The position numbers were made by a program, and so were the translations under genes. The notes under the pieces were generated by a model. The model worked only from the letters and a program-made list of their open reading frames with translations. It was not told the DNA's origin and searched no databases. Source: Saxidomus purpurata (Eukaryota > Mollusca > Bivalvia > Venerida > Veneridae). From it: DNA of 64,000 bases. This document shows, piece after piece, positions 1 through 12,200 of the stretch. The DNA lies in assembly GCA_022818135.1 (NCBI GenBank), contig JAFMSR010000006.1, positions 29,784,685 through 29,848,684 of the forward strand. The letters run 5' to 3'. How positions within the stretch are numbered: position 1 is the first letter of the stretch; each line of letters opens with the position of its first letter.

Positions 1-397
1 ATGGTTCATTTTGGATCAAAAATTACGTCACCAGGTGGAATCGTTGAAAAATCATGTGTATGCAGCAGACAAATGGTAGAGGCTGCATTTTCCATTGGAC
101 TTTTGTGAAACTTTGTTAAAACGAGTGTCTTGATGAAATCTAGTTAGAAAATGGGTCATATCAGGTCAAAAACTAGGTCATCATTGCACAACAAAGGAAA
201 ATCTTGTTGACACTAGAGCTCACATTTGATCACCAAACGTCTTGAAAATTGGTCAGAATGATAATCTTTAATGATCTCAAGGTCAGGTTCCTATCTGGAA
301 CACATGGGGTCAAAAACTTGGTGAAAATTTTACAGAGTAGTTTCTTGATGAGCAATGTCACTCTGGTGGGCAATGTAGGGCCGTCATGGTCCTCTTG
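1..397 (+). mobile_element. Helentron/pearl-like element, family A, 3' part
   Basis: The window opens inside a repeat of the family marked by 'ggtcaaaaac' and 'tgaaactt' blocks. It ends with a degenerate form of the shared 3' signature (gggccgtcatggtcctcttg) followed by TT. A second 5' end of the same family (agctcacc...gtgag) begins at about 415 and decays within 60 bases. It has no coding capacity. The assignment to Helentron-like elements rests on end structure only. Confidence 0.55.
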
Positions 398-414
398 TTA
401 AATGTTAATTGGCT

Positions 415-1490
415 AGCTCACCTAAAACTACAGGTTTAGCGTGAGTTATTGTGACCAGGAGCAATGTCTGTCTTCTTTTAACACTGGTTGACAACAAGAT
501 AAAGAGTTGTGTAATATAATGAAATAACTGGTTCAAACTGCTCCAAACTGAGGATTGAAATTGAAATAAAGAACACAAGAACAAAACCTTAACGCTATAC
601 AATTTAAGTATTGTCTGTATAATTTATTAGACTACCAGTCGTAGATCTATACATTTTAAGTAGTCCATGTGAACAATTTTAGTTTTAGTTACTGCATGTT
701 GTGACTGCCTGTAGATGAGATTATTCGAAATTTTTATTTCTTCTGTAAGGCTGAAATGTTCAAGACTTTTGCAGTATCTTTAACATGTTTAACACAAAAC
801 AAATTAAAGGAGAAAAACCAAAGGTATCTGATAGAAAAAAAAACTTGAAAATTCCAGAGAAAACTTTTAAGTGCGTACATTTTTGTATAATTGGAAAACT
901 GATTTATAAAATCTATTTCTATTGTGATGCCCAAGTGGTTGTATTACAACATAGTAGCTTTAATAATATGAGAGTGCTAAAATCTACAGCTTGCATGTGG
1001 AGGTGCGTTCAAAACGTACCATTCAAGTGTATAAATATTTCAGCCTTTTTTTTACGATTCTGCATTACAAGAGAATGCCTGACTGTTTTTTCTAACAAGC
1101 ATGTGTTGAGCTTGACATAGTTGGAACAGTTTGGGTTTGGTGTCTTATGTGTTTGTTTGTCTGTCTATCTTTCCATCTTTTGTTTGTATTGACCATGTTG
1201 ACTCAAACTTGCGTATAAATTGGTTGTTTATGAAAGAATTTAAGACATTGTGTTCACCCGCATTGACAGGCACAGTCTGTATAGCACAAAGGTCATGGTC
1301 ACACAGATTAAACATGTTAAAGGTCATGTGAATACTATATAGCTTCTCTGAACGGTAATTTTCTTTAAGTTTAGAGAATAATAAAAGTTTACAGTTCTTA
1401 CACAGAACCAAATCTGTAACTCGGTTTAATGCCTCATATATTAATTACTGCAAAATATAACATCTTTTGGCTATATGGATTAAAGGGGAG
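415..1490. other. Intergenic or upstream intronic DNA, no gene seen
   Basis: AT-rich sequence. Short open frames on both strands (for example 785-1120 +, 1145-1411 -) show no domain, low-complexity composition and no convincing splice context. Apart from a decayed repeat start at 415-475, nothing is recognised. Confidence 0.5.
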
Positions 1491-1492
1491 CG

Positions 1493-1665
1493 GTGGTGTA
1501 GAGGTTAAGGTGCCGACCCGCTCATCCGGGAGGATGCGGGTTCGAGCCCCACTGGGGTCATGACCGTACCTTTTCATATGACACCAGTACTGGTTTTTCC
1601 AGGAAGTGAACTCGAGAGTGACTCGATAAGCTGCAAGCTTTCTTCACATTCGAGCTAAAACAAAT
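1493..1665 (+). mobile_element. tRNA-derived SINE
   Basis: The head has a pol III A-box-like segment (tggtgtagaggttaagg) and a near-perfect B box (ggttcgagccc) about 40 bases later, as in a tRNA gene. An unrelated tail about 100 bases long follows. The head does not fold into a complete cloverleaf, so this is a retroposed SINE and not a working tRNA gene. Confidence 0.7.
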
Positions 1666-3360
1666 TAGTATAAACTATATGGATTAAAACTGCCTATGTT
1701 CACAGTTGAGGGATAAAAAACTTTGCAGTGTTTTCTCATGGTAGTAAAGCATGTCACATAATTCTAGGTTTTAAAGTTGTACAAAAGTCAAGGTCACAAT
1801 TTAGGGTTAAAGGTCAAAGTTAAAAATTTTTTTTTATCAAAATACCAATTTCCAAGTTTTTTTAGAGCAAAAGATGCAAAATAAAAGAATCATGCAATTA
1901 AAATAAAACAGCCATCACCAACCCTATTTTTTATCCTTTTTTTGCAAGGAGACCGAAAACATACATAATATTATTTGTTTTGGCCTTAAAGCCTGTCCAG
2001 ACTGAAACTTTCTTCTTTTATGTACATGTAGAAACCTGTAACGCTCCAGGCACAAATGACGCTATCTATTACTTACACAAGTAACTGTTCTCATTTTGTG
2101 CACTTGCGTATTTGTCCATAGATTGGTGTCCAGCATATGAAAAAGAATTATATCATTATTGCCCAGTTTGCATGACTTTGCTGTTAAAACTGTTCTTGTG
2201 TTTAAATGATCCTCATAGTTATCAAATCCTTGTCAAATTTAATACTTCTGCAGTATGTGTGGGAATAACATTTAATATCGGATGATTACAAAGAAGTAAC
2301 AAAATTATGCCTTTTTGTCACTAACACTGAAACTTCGCCTGATGGGGTGAGTTTGACTTGGCAGTGTACTTACTGTCTATATAATTATACTGATTTAAAT
2401 AGATTTTACTGGTAAATTTGTTTATAATTCTGTCAGTTGTCTGTAGTGCATGTTAATTAACCCCCTGTCCTTTGTGATAAACTTGTAGTAGTCCAAGAAT
2501 GCACCAATGTATTAGACAAAACTTGAAGTGTAAAAACAAATAACCATAGAATAATAAATAAACCAATAGCTTTTTGAATGATTATAGCATGATATATTAT
2601 ATTTGTATAGCCTAATGGTCATGGGTTTTGCTATGAGATTATATATAATATAATACAACCATACAGTTTGTATTTTGCCTTTATTTAACTGTTTTTAATA
2701 CTCAAGGAAAAGATAAACAAATGGTGGCATTGTGTAAACTGTACTTTGTTGTTTAAATGTGATTTGCAGTCTTTGTATTTGATCACAATTTAATACTGTC
2801 CACGAGGCTTCTTTTGTATACATACTCGTAACATTATAACATTGTCCAGGAATAACAGCCTTCATTTCAGTCCTTAGTTCTAAAGTTTTTTAATGAATTA
2901 ATACCTATGTCATAGACATGCTTGTGGCAATTGATTTACCCTTCATGGCCCATACAGTATGATCATGATCTGCACCATGGGTATGTACTATTAAGTCAAT
3001 ACATTTTTTGGTGGACACCCCTTTCATCATTCATGGTACTTTCAATTTCAAATTAAAAGGTGGACAGAGTCAGTGCTATATGACTACAAGAAAAATACGG
3101 GTTTCGGGTCTCGAGTCCTTAACTTTTTACTACTTCCTCAAACCTTTTTATAAGAAAATGATCAAAAACACCAATTTTCAAGTGTTTTTAGAACACAAGA
3201 GGCAAAATAAAAGTAGAAAGAAAACTGGACTCACAGACCTTAATTATTTTTGCAAGGACAAAGGAAACACATAGTTTGTTTGGCTTATCAAGTTGATGTA
3301 AATATACCCACCTATTTTATTGTGGACTTTTCGAGATATAAAAAGCTTTATACATTGTGC
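1666..3360. other. AT-rich DNA, no gene seen
   Basis: No exon with both splice signals and recognisable protein similarity was found. The open frame at 3008-3274 lacks any known motif. This stretch could be FPGS intron 1 or intergenic DNA; the first FPGS exon was not located. Confidence 0.4.
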
Positions 3361-3922
3361 AAGATAATTAATATCTGGTCTTTGGGATAAGACCTAAAAT
3401 TGAGATCAGATGTATCAGTGCTCTACACAGGTCATTTAAAGGTTACGAGGGGGTGTCTCTGTAATGGGACATGCTCTGTATCTTACACTATCCTCTGAAA
3501 CCTAAAATAACTCACAGGTGGAAGGAACATACCTTTGTCTTTTTTTTTTTTCATCAAACAAATTTGAATGAATTTAGGAGGGAAATGAAGTAAACTTTTT
3601 CTTAAAGCTCTATCATTTCCCTCTTAAATTCTTTCAAATTTGTTTAACGTAACTCAAATTTGAAAGAAATGGAAGAGTTTTTCGGAGCAACATGCTTGTT
3701 TTCATACAGCGTGTGTTTGGAACATTGTCTAAAGTAAAGAAGAAATTTTTTTTTTTTTTCAAAATTCTTTTTTTTTATTATATCAATTTTAAAGTGCATT
3801 TAAAAACTTAAAACAGTCAAAGGTATGTGCCTTCCACCTGTGAAATAACTAACCTCTTATTGATGCATTGGTAATATGGATTATCTAGTTCCAACGATAA
3901 AACTGTAAAATGCATGCCATAC
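3361..3922 (+). mobile_element. SINE, 5'-truncated, split by a MITE
   Basis: Sequence at 3361-3512 and 3843-3922 matches, in order, the body and tail of the SINE at 62622-62930 (shared blocks include gggtgtctct, gggacatg, cctaaaataact and ccaacgataaaact). The two halves are separated by the 330 bp hAT-type MITE at 3513-3842. The tRNA-like head is missing. Confidence 0.75.
3513..3842. mobile_element. hAT-type MITE, 330 bp
   Basis: Terminal inverted repeats of about 25 bases begin cacaggtggaag at the left and end cttccacctgtg at the right. The element is flanked by a perfect 8 bp duplication, aaataact (3505-3512 and 3843-3850). An 8 bp target duplication with CA..TG ends is the hAT hallmark. 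The interior is T/A-rich and non-coding. It interrupts a SINE, so it inserted later than the SINE. Confidence 0.85.
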
Positions 3923-5173
3923 AAACATGGAGTTTGCATGATATTAAATATATCACACAAAAAACATGACCAAGGACATAATGAATATGTTTATCATTTC
4001 CACACTCTCAGCAGTTTCTATGCACCTCAAGGTCTTGTTATCATTTTTGCACCAAAATTTTGCAAAGTAATGAGTTAAAAATAAAAATAGAACAGGAAAT
4101 TGATAATTAAATATATGGAAGGACATTGTTATGATATTTTTTCTGCAAAACATGTGATTTTAAACCCAAAGAACTTCCTGAAAAAAGTACTGCACCAGTG
4201 AAATTTAAATAGAAGAATGTTTATCAGTTTAACAATCAGTTAATTTATGTTGACCTAAAATACATGATTAATTTTGTTGTTGTTACAGCTTTACTTTACA
4301 ACTTTCATACAATAGTACTGCTAAAAGTAGTGTAACGTAATCCCTTATTTACAGCTCAGGTGATTAACCCTGTATTTGAGCTTTTAAACATGTATTTGGC
4401 CATGACCATGATATATTGATATATAGTTACACAACAATGAACCATTGAACCTTTGGGGACAGTTTAGTCGTTTTTGAGAGAACAAATTAAATTTGGATAT
4501 CTGCAATTTTGAATGGTAAATAAATTTACTTGTATAAAGTGTGGTGTACAATCAGGAAAGTCTTAAACATGTTTGGCATAGCTGTAAAAATATAAGCTAT
4601 AAGACAGGATATAAGACAGGAATCCTACATTCACAATTTACAACTTGATTTAATAAACCTTCTATTTTAGTGTTAGTACAATACAAAGTAACTCTGGTCC
4701 TACTGTAGATAGCATTTTCTGACCTTTCCTGACTCTAACTCCCTATCTGTTGACAGCAATTGATTCTGTCCTCTGTGACCATGGCAGATAATGAGGAGCC
4801 TGTATATCTGTGCAGTCTGATCATGATCTGCACTTTTTTTCTATTCAGATAATTATTCGGACTATTATTATAGTTACTCTGTTTCAATGTCATCCATTTG
4901 GTGGTGGTGGTGGGGATAATGTGCTTTATGTGTTCATAGTGGTGTTCACTGTCAGAAAAATAACTAATACTGAACATGCTGAATAGTGCACAATGTAGAT
5001 CATGATTAAACTGCACATAATGTACAGAGTGATCATGATCTGTAATGGTTGCAAAAGCAGAATCACTTTCCAATGAAAGAGTTAAGGGATGAAACAAAAT
5101 GAAGCCAAGTCTTACAGCCATCTAAGGTTACAAGAGTTATCCTTCTTTATTGCAATACAGTGTTAGTTCAGTA
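3923..5173. other. AT-rich DNA, no gene seen
   Basis: Two open frames on the minus strand (3953-4153, 4735-5121) have no domain similarity and no splice logic. 'gatcatgatctgcac' type motifs recur (about 4818 and 5032, also 2960 and 17500), suggesting decayed repeat DNA. Nothing else is supported. Confidence 0.4.
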
Positions 5174-6053
5174 CAGTTCGACCCCGATTATTCAACAACC
5201 TATTATTCGTATACCTGGTGTAATCCGAAGACAATATTCGGTCCCGAAATGTTTTATATATAAATGTATATAAAAATAAACGGGTTATTCGAAATGGATT
5301 TTACGAATACCTGGTGTTATTCGAAGTGTTTTTTCAGTCCGATTGACAATGTTTGTAAGGAATTTCACACCCATTATTCGAAATGCATTCCAATTAAACA
5401 AATAATTGCTGACACGCTCAACTTGTGAAAAACGACACGCGGTCGGCGCGTTATATGTGCTAAAGTGTGATAATTACATACTCACTTTAACCTTGTTTTT
5501 GTAATACCAAAGGAACAACTTTTGTTTTTGTTTGAAAGTTGGTTAAAATTGTTCACCTTTAATTTCGAATAACAAACTCGTGACTACCAAACTAGCTACC
5601 ATGTCTATTTAAAGCATGACTTTTAAATAACTGTCAGAAGAAAAATGACTTCTACTTGTGCAGAAGTAATTTAGGTTTAGCAATCAGGCGAAGGACCCGG
5701 TAACGGGGGATACCCAGATCAGCTGATATCTTCCTTTCCATTCGTACTGAACAATCTGGCAAAGGACCCGGTCCCGGGGGGATACCTAGATCAGCGACAA
5801 GTGGAAAGGGTTTAAAAAGGAAAAAAAAAAATCAAACGTTTGATATTATTTATTTCTCTTTTCCTTTCATCTAAATGATATACGCAATGTATATTACGTT
5901 AAGCGTCCGTGATAGCTATATACATGACTTGTTTATATTGACGATTTACATTACAATCAGTTGGCCATCTTCGGGACTTGGATTATTCGAACCCATGGAT
6001 TATTCGAAGTAAAATCTTGGTCCCCCACAGTTCGAATAATCGAGACTCGACTG
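5174..6053. mobile_element. TA-flanked MITE (pogo/Tigger-like), ~880 bp
   Basis: Left end cagttcgaccccgattatt and right end aataatcgagactcgactg are inverted copies with a few mismatches, and both ends abut TA. Subterminal copies of 'attattcgaa' recur at both ends. Two direct copies of an 'aaggacccgg...ggggata' block lie at about 5692 and 5763. CAGT ends with a TA duplication suggest a Tc1/mariner-superfamily pogo/Tigger derivative. No transposase frame is left. The right end lies only 15 bases before an FPGS exon. Confidence 0.75.
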
Positions 6054-6068
6054 TACTTATATTTTCAG

Positions 6069-6200
6069 GAGGCAGTGAAGGCACTGAATACACTTCAGAC
6101 CAATGCCCAAACCCTGGAGAAAATACGACAACAAAGGGACAAGAGAGCCCATCTCAATATACCGAGAATGTGGAATTTCGCCAAGAGGATAGGCATTGAG
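6069..6200 (+). CDS. FPGS: FPGS coding exon 'a' (first recognisable)
   Basis: 44 codons, phase 0 at both ends, from tattttcag|GAGGCAGTG to ATTGAG|gtattc. It encodes [18 protein letters not shown] and the following basic helix, the conserved N-terminal segment of animal FPGS. The acceptor is unusual because a MITE ends 15 bases upstream. The open frame extending left to 5961 is MITE sequence and not native coding DNA. Confidence 0.92.
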
Positions 6201-9200
6201 GTATTCAAGGCTTTGTGTAAGACTAGCATATCAATTTATCATATGAAAAAAATCTGTTTATTCTGTGTGGATCTTATAACACTCTTTTGTTGCCAGGTCC
6301 TACCATGTTCGAAGATATGAATTAAGTGCTGTCAAGTATCACACTACCTGAGTACCATACTGTGACATCCATTAATGATCAGTGCAAACGTTTAAATTGT
6401 AACACAGGTTTTTAGCTCATCTGGCTATGCCAGGGTGAGCTTTTCTGATTGATGATTGTCCGTCATCCGTCAACATTTTGATTCAAATGACATCTCCTCT
6501 GAAACCACTAGGCCAATGTTGATAAAACTATGAAGGAATATTCCTTGCATGAAGCTCTACCAAAATTATTCAAAGAATTCCATGCCATGCAGAACTCTGG
6601 TTGCTATGGCAACAAATAGGAAAAACTTAAAAAAATCTTCTTCTCTGAAACCACAAGGCCTAGAGCTTAGATATTTCGCATGTAGCATTGTCTAGTGGAC
6701 CTCTACCAAGATTGTTCAAATTTTGACCCCCGGGTCAAAATTGACCTCACGCGAGTGGTCACTTAGTTTTTGCATAGGGCATATATAGGAAAAACTTTCA
6801 AAATCTTCTTCTCTGAAACCACGAGGCCTAGAGCTTAGATATTTGGTAAGTAGCATTGTCTAGTGGACCTCTACCAAGATGAACCCTGGGTCAAAATTGA
6901 CCCTGCAGGGGGGGTCACTTAGCTTTGCAAAGGCTTATATAGGAAAAACTTTAAAAATCTTCTTCTCTGAAACCACAAGGCCTAGAGCTTAGATATTTGG
7001 CATGTAGCATTGTCTAGTGGACCTCTACCAAGAATATTCAAATTATGATCCCCGGATCAAAATTGACCCTGTAGGGGGAGTCACTTAGTTTTACATAGGC
7101 TTATGTAGGAAAAACTTTAAAAAATCTTCTTCTCTGAAACCACAGGGCCTAGAGCATAGATATTTGGCATGTAGCATTGCCTAGTAGACCTCTTCAAAGT
7201 TTGTTCAAATTATGACACCCGGTTCAAAATTGACCTTGCCGAGGTTGGGGGGTCATTTGGTTTACAAAGATGTATATAGGAAAACCTATTTGGTATATAA
7301 CCTTATCTATTGATCTTCCACAAGGCAAGTGGACTTGTACCAAGGTGAGCGATATAGGCCCATCTTGGCCCTCTTGTTTATTAGCTCACCTGAACACTTA
7401 AGTGCTCAAAGGTGAGCTATTGTGATTCCCTGGTGTCCATCGTCTGTCTTTCATCTGTCCGTTCACACTTAATCTTGTGTATGCAATAGGAGCTGCATTT
7501 TTCACTAGATCATCATGAAACTTGGTAAGTATGACTGTCTTGCTGAAATCTAGGTCGTGTTCAAATATGGGTCATCTGGGGTCAAAAACTTGGTCACAGG
7601 GTCAAATCATAGAAAAACCTTGTGTATGCAATAAAGGTTGCATTTTTCATTTGATTTTCATGAAACTTTCTCAGTATGATTGTCTTGATGAAATTTAGGT
7701 CGAGTATGAATATGGGTAATCTGAGGTCAAAAACTAGGTCACCCAATTCAAAACCTTGTGTATTTCATACAGGTAACATTTACAACCCAATCATGTGAAT
7801 TGGTCAAAAGTTTTGCCTTGTCAAGGTCAAACAGAATGTTTGTGCTTATGATATATAGTTTTAAGAGTTGAAGTTTGGTCACATATTGTCATAGGTCACA
7901 GGTGAGCGATATAGGACCATCTTGGCTCTCTTGTATAACATGTTGTAGTAACTTTTCACAAGGTAGACAAAAATATCATAGAGTTTATGTAATGAACTAA
8001 AACTTTACACTAATGGTGAAAGGTTGTAGCAAACATGGCAAAGGCGATCCGTTCTTATGTATATATTTTTTTTTTGACCCATAAGCCTTTGTACATGGCT
8101 TTATAAAAAGTTTGCACAGCATGGCTGATCATGATATATTACATGTGTATCAGTATGTTTTGTGTCACAGGAGAAAGATGTAGACAGATTGAATGTTATA
8201 CATGTCAGTGGTACAAAGGGGAAAGGGTCTACCTGCGCCTTCTGTGATAGTTTGTTACGTCACCATGGTTACAAAACAGGATTTTTTAGGTAAAATTTTA
8301 CACAGGCATTATTATTATTATTATCTACATGTATAAAATTAATGTTTTTGTTCATACTATTTATTACATGGATCGTATGTAATAGTTGTCAGAATATTCA
8401 GTGCTTGACAATATTACTAACACATTTTGTACGCCAGAATTTCTCTTTGTTGCAGTTCACCGCATTTGGTTGAGGTAAGAGAAAGGTTCTCCATAAACGG
8501 AGTTGCACTAGAGCGGGAAAAGTTTGCTACATATTTTTGGGAAGTGTATAACAGTTTGGATAAGACTAAGGTAAGATAAACACAGATCCAAGACATTATT
8601 ATACCAACTCGGTGCTGGGTGGGTCGGGGGTTTGAATCCTTAACATGAATCTTTATGAAAGAAATTGTGCATTTTCATGCTGAGAAACTGCCATAGCACT
8701 TGTTGAGCCTAGAAAAGACTGTTTGGTATACATCTTGTTGGTACCTGGTTATAGTCACTGACTTTAAATCACTGTAGCCTCTCATTGACAGAGAGTTGTG
8801 AGTTTGAGCCCTGCTACTGAGCATGTCTGTTTATTTGAGAAAGTTGGCAGTATCTTACGGGTTTTAGGATCAGTTCTTCCAAAGAATGATGGTTAGGTAA
8901 ACTGGCCACCTGTAAAAAAATAACTGAAATGCATTTGAAACCGGGGTAAATCCTTGAGAAACAAACTGAAAAGATAGACCTGCATTGACAAAATTTCAGG
9001 GTTGAATCTTGTAAATTTGTCACAAGACTTTGGTTATATTGTCACACCTGTATTGATGTTATTTCAGTCAGACCATGAGGACTTGATGCCGAACTACTTT
9101 GGTTTCCTGACAGTGATGGCGTTACACGTGTTCCTACAGGAAGGAGTTGACGTGGCCATCATGGAAGTCGGTATTGGCGGAGAGTATGATAGTACAAACA

Positions 9201-12200
9201 TGGTCAGGTAGGTGACAGTTAAGATTTTAGTTTGTAGATTTTGTTGAAGCTGCCTTTGTCAGTAGCCTGGTGAACATTGTTGATATGATGTATTATGGGA
9301 TCTCCTGCGGAGGACAGTCGGGCAGGCAGCATCAAAGTTGTCCATTCTGTAACTCACACTTTAAACTCCTCAAAACTTGCTGTACTGTTTATTGGCATAA
9401 TGTCTCAGCCAAGTTCTGTAACCAGCCAAATCCCCCCTGTGACACTGTGAGTTACTGCCCTTTAAATTGCCAAAATCGGACAAATTTAGAGTTGTCCACT
9501 CTCGAAATTGAATTGTCCCTAACAAATCTTAACTAAACCTGCACTGAATGTTTGTTGGCCTAATATCTTGGCCAAGTTCCATAATCACCCAAATTGCCCA
9601 AATTAATCTTGAGTTGTGGCCCTTTAATTGCCAAAATTGGACAAATTTAGAGTTTTCCGGTCTCTGACATTAACATTCACTTAACTTGCTATGAATCTTT
9701 ATTTGCCTAATAACAAACTCCCATAACCAGCCAAAATGCCCCAGTTGCTCCAGTTATTGCCCTTTCATTGCCAAAATTGAAACAGTTTAGAGTTGTTTGC
9801 TGATGGATGTGTTTTGTGACAGTTTGTCACACTTGTTTACAGTGACTTAATTCTTGGGAGCAGAAATCTGAAATAAATGCATAGGTAACAAACCTAGACT
9901 TTGAAATATCTGCCCTTGAACACAGGATTTTGTGATATTTTCTGATTCTCAAGGGCAGATAATTCAAGATCAAGGCCGGTGACCTATGATTCTGTTTCAA
10001 ACTTGTTTCTCAGTCAACAGGAATTTTTTTACCCAATATATAAATAGGAAATAGTAGTGAATACCTTTAAGTGAAAAAATATATTAGTGCATTTGATTAC
10101 AGATGTTTTTATGTGTTGTAGGCATCCAGTGGTATGTGGTGTTTCCTCCCTTGGATTAGATCACACTTCAATACTGGGAACAAGTATTGATAAGATTGCG
10201 TGGCACAAGGCTGGAATATTTAAGGTAAGTGTTTTAGAGTTAGTACACTTATAATATGTAAGATGCCATAATACATAGGCCAAATTCTCTGAAAACATTC
10301 TGCCTAAAGATTGAAAACATTCTGCCTAAAGATTGAAATATTTAAAAGAATGTTGCAAAGTAAGTAGAAACTCCAATACATTTAACTAAATTGTTTAACA
10401 TCTATAGTAAAGCTGCAAGTTGCAAGGCAAAATGGGTTAAAAGTTTAAAAGCTGCTCGCTCTTAGAATTTGGTAAGTTCTTGAAATTGTATATTAATAAC
10501 GTATTTTAGAACATATAGTCATATAAAAAGGCTTCAGTATAAATTCCTGTCGGGTATACCTCTAAATTTCAAATAATACGTTACCAAATTCAAAAGCGTT
10601 GCAAATGCTTTTGAAATTCCAACATAAACATATAGTGTAGCGGTGCTGTGTAACCGCCATTTCCAATCGCTTTTTGCAAATTCCTACCTAAATAATTTTA
10701 AGCAGCTTTAATATCAAATTTGCAGAGGTTTAAAATAATATTGTTTATGTTTAATTTTGGTTTTATACAGTATTTGAGTTATTTACAAGCACGCAGTAAC
10801 CCTATAACTCATTGTTCCGGGTATTAACCAGTACTAGACTACCGTCCTCTGTCAGAAACTACAAAACTTCTCTCATAAAAAAATTCCATTTTGTGAAACT
10901 TGATATTTTTGCCTGCCACCAGCAGCATATAGCAGTCTTAAATCAGGTGTTTGTGAATAATTTATTGTTAATTGTTTTTTCAGCCAGGTGTACCAGCTTT
11001 TACAGTGCCACAGTGTCCAACAGCCTTGTCTGTATTGAAAGATAGGGCACATGAAATAGGGGTAAATGGATTTCTAGTTTAAGACTTGTTCTATCTGTAA
11101 TTTTGTCGTTTTTACAGGCAGGCAGTGTACCTTAAAAGCATGCCTGTGAAGAACCAGTACTAGATCCCTGTTATTTGTAAGAAACTGTCAACATTCTCAT
11201 ATAAAGAGATATGGTCAATAACAAGGCTCAAACCAATGACCTTCAATGAGAGGTTACAATGAGATTTCAAGTCAGCAACTGCCAACCACTCGACCAGGGA
11301 GGTGGATTTTTAGTTCAGTGTTGTTTGTGAAAATTTACAACAGTTACTCCGATTTGTAAGTTTGTTGATGTAATTTTTTTAAAAGAATCAGATCTTTACT
11401 AAGATATTGATGCAGCAGTTGAATTTAAAGATGCTTTCCTGCTTTCCATACTTACCTGGTTTAAAGTCAAAGATAATCCAGGATTTGTATTCTCAATGGC
11501 TTACATCATATATAGACCAACTTATAGAAGCTTCAGGTCTGAAGTAGTGATTGCTACATCACATGTCTTGTTATGTCATTTACAATGTAAGAAAAGCCAG
11601 AAAATGTTGCAGAAAATAAATCACCTCTGGTATTGCCCATTCTACAGTAGCTTATGAACAGCAGGATCTATATACATGTATGTTTCTTTTTCTCAGGTAC
11701 CATTATCAGTGTGTCCAGATATTGGTGCATATGGTCATGGTGTTAAACTAGGGATCAAGGGGTCAGTGCAGGCCCTTAATGCGTCCCTTGGCCTACAGTT
11801 GTGTAACACATGGATACAGAAACATAAAGGTATTGTGCTCACAAAATAACTGCCCCAAACATAAGTGAAATTGACATTTTTTTTAAAATGTTTATATGTA
11901 TATTGTAGGCTTAAATTAATACCTTTAAAATGATTGAAAACTGATAGAATTATTAAACTTGACTGCATGTCTTTATAAAATGAAATACAGATTTTTGTGT
12001 GGCTGAACAAATTAGGATTATTGGGTGATAGATGACTGTTCAGCTTAATGGAGTTTTATAAAGTAGTCCTTTTTCTTAACACTCCAATCTGTATTAATAT
12101 TATTTCTATCAGTGTGTTATAGATTTATTTTCAGACTTGTATAAAATTATGAAATTTAATGCCAATAAATGTTGTGTTTTTTTCCAGAGAAATCGTCGTC

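Noticed and set aside
1493..1565. Functional tRNA gene
   Set aside because: A and B boxes are present, but the arms do not pair into a cloverleaf; it is a SINE head.
4735..5121. 128-codon minus-strand open frame
   Set aside because: No recognisable motif, no splice signals, and composition like surrounding non-coding DNA.
5961..6320. 119-codon open frame with an ATG ahead of the FPGS exon, as a possible FPGS start
   Set aside because: The part before 6069 is the end of a TA-flanked MITE and the part after 6200 is intron. Only 6069-6200 matches FPGS.
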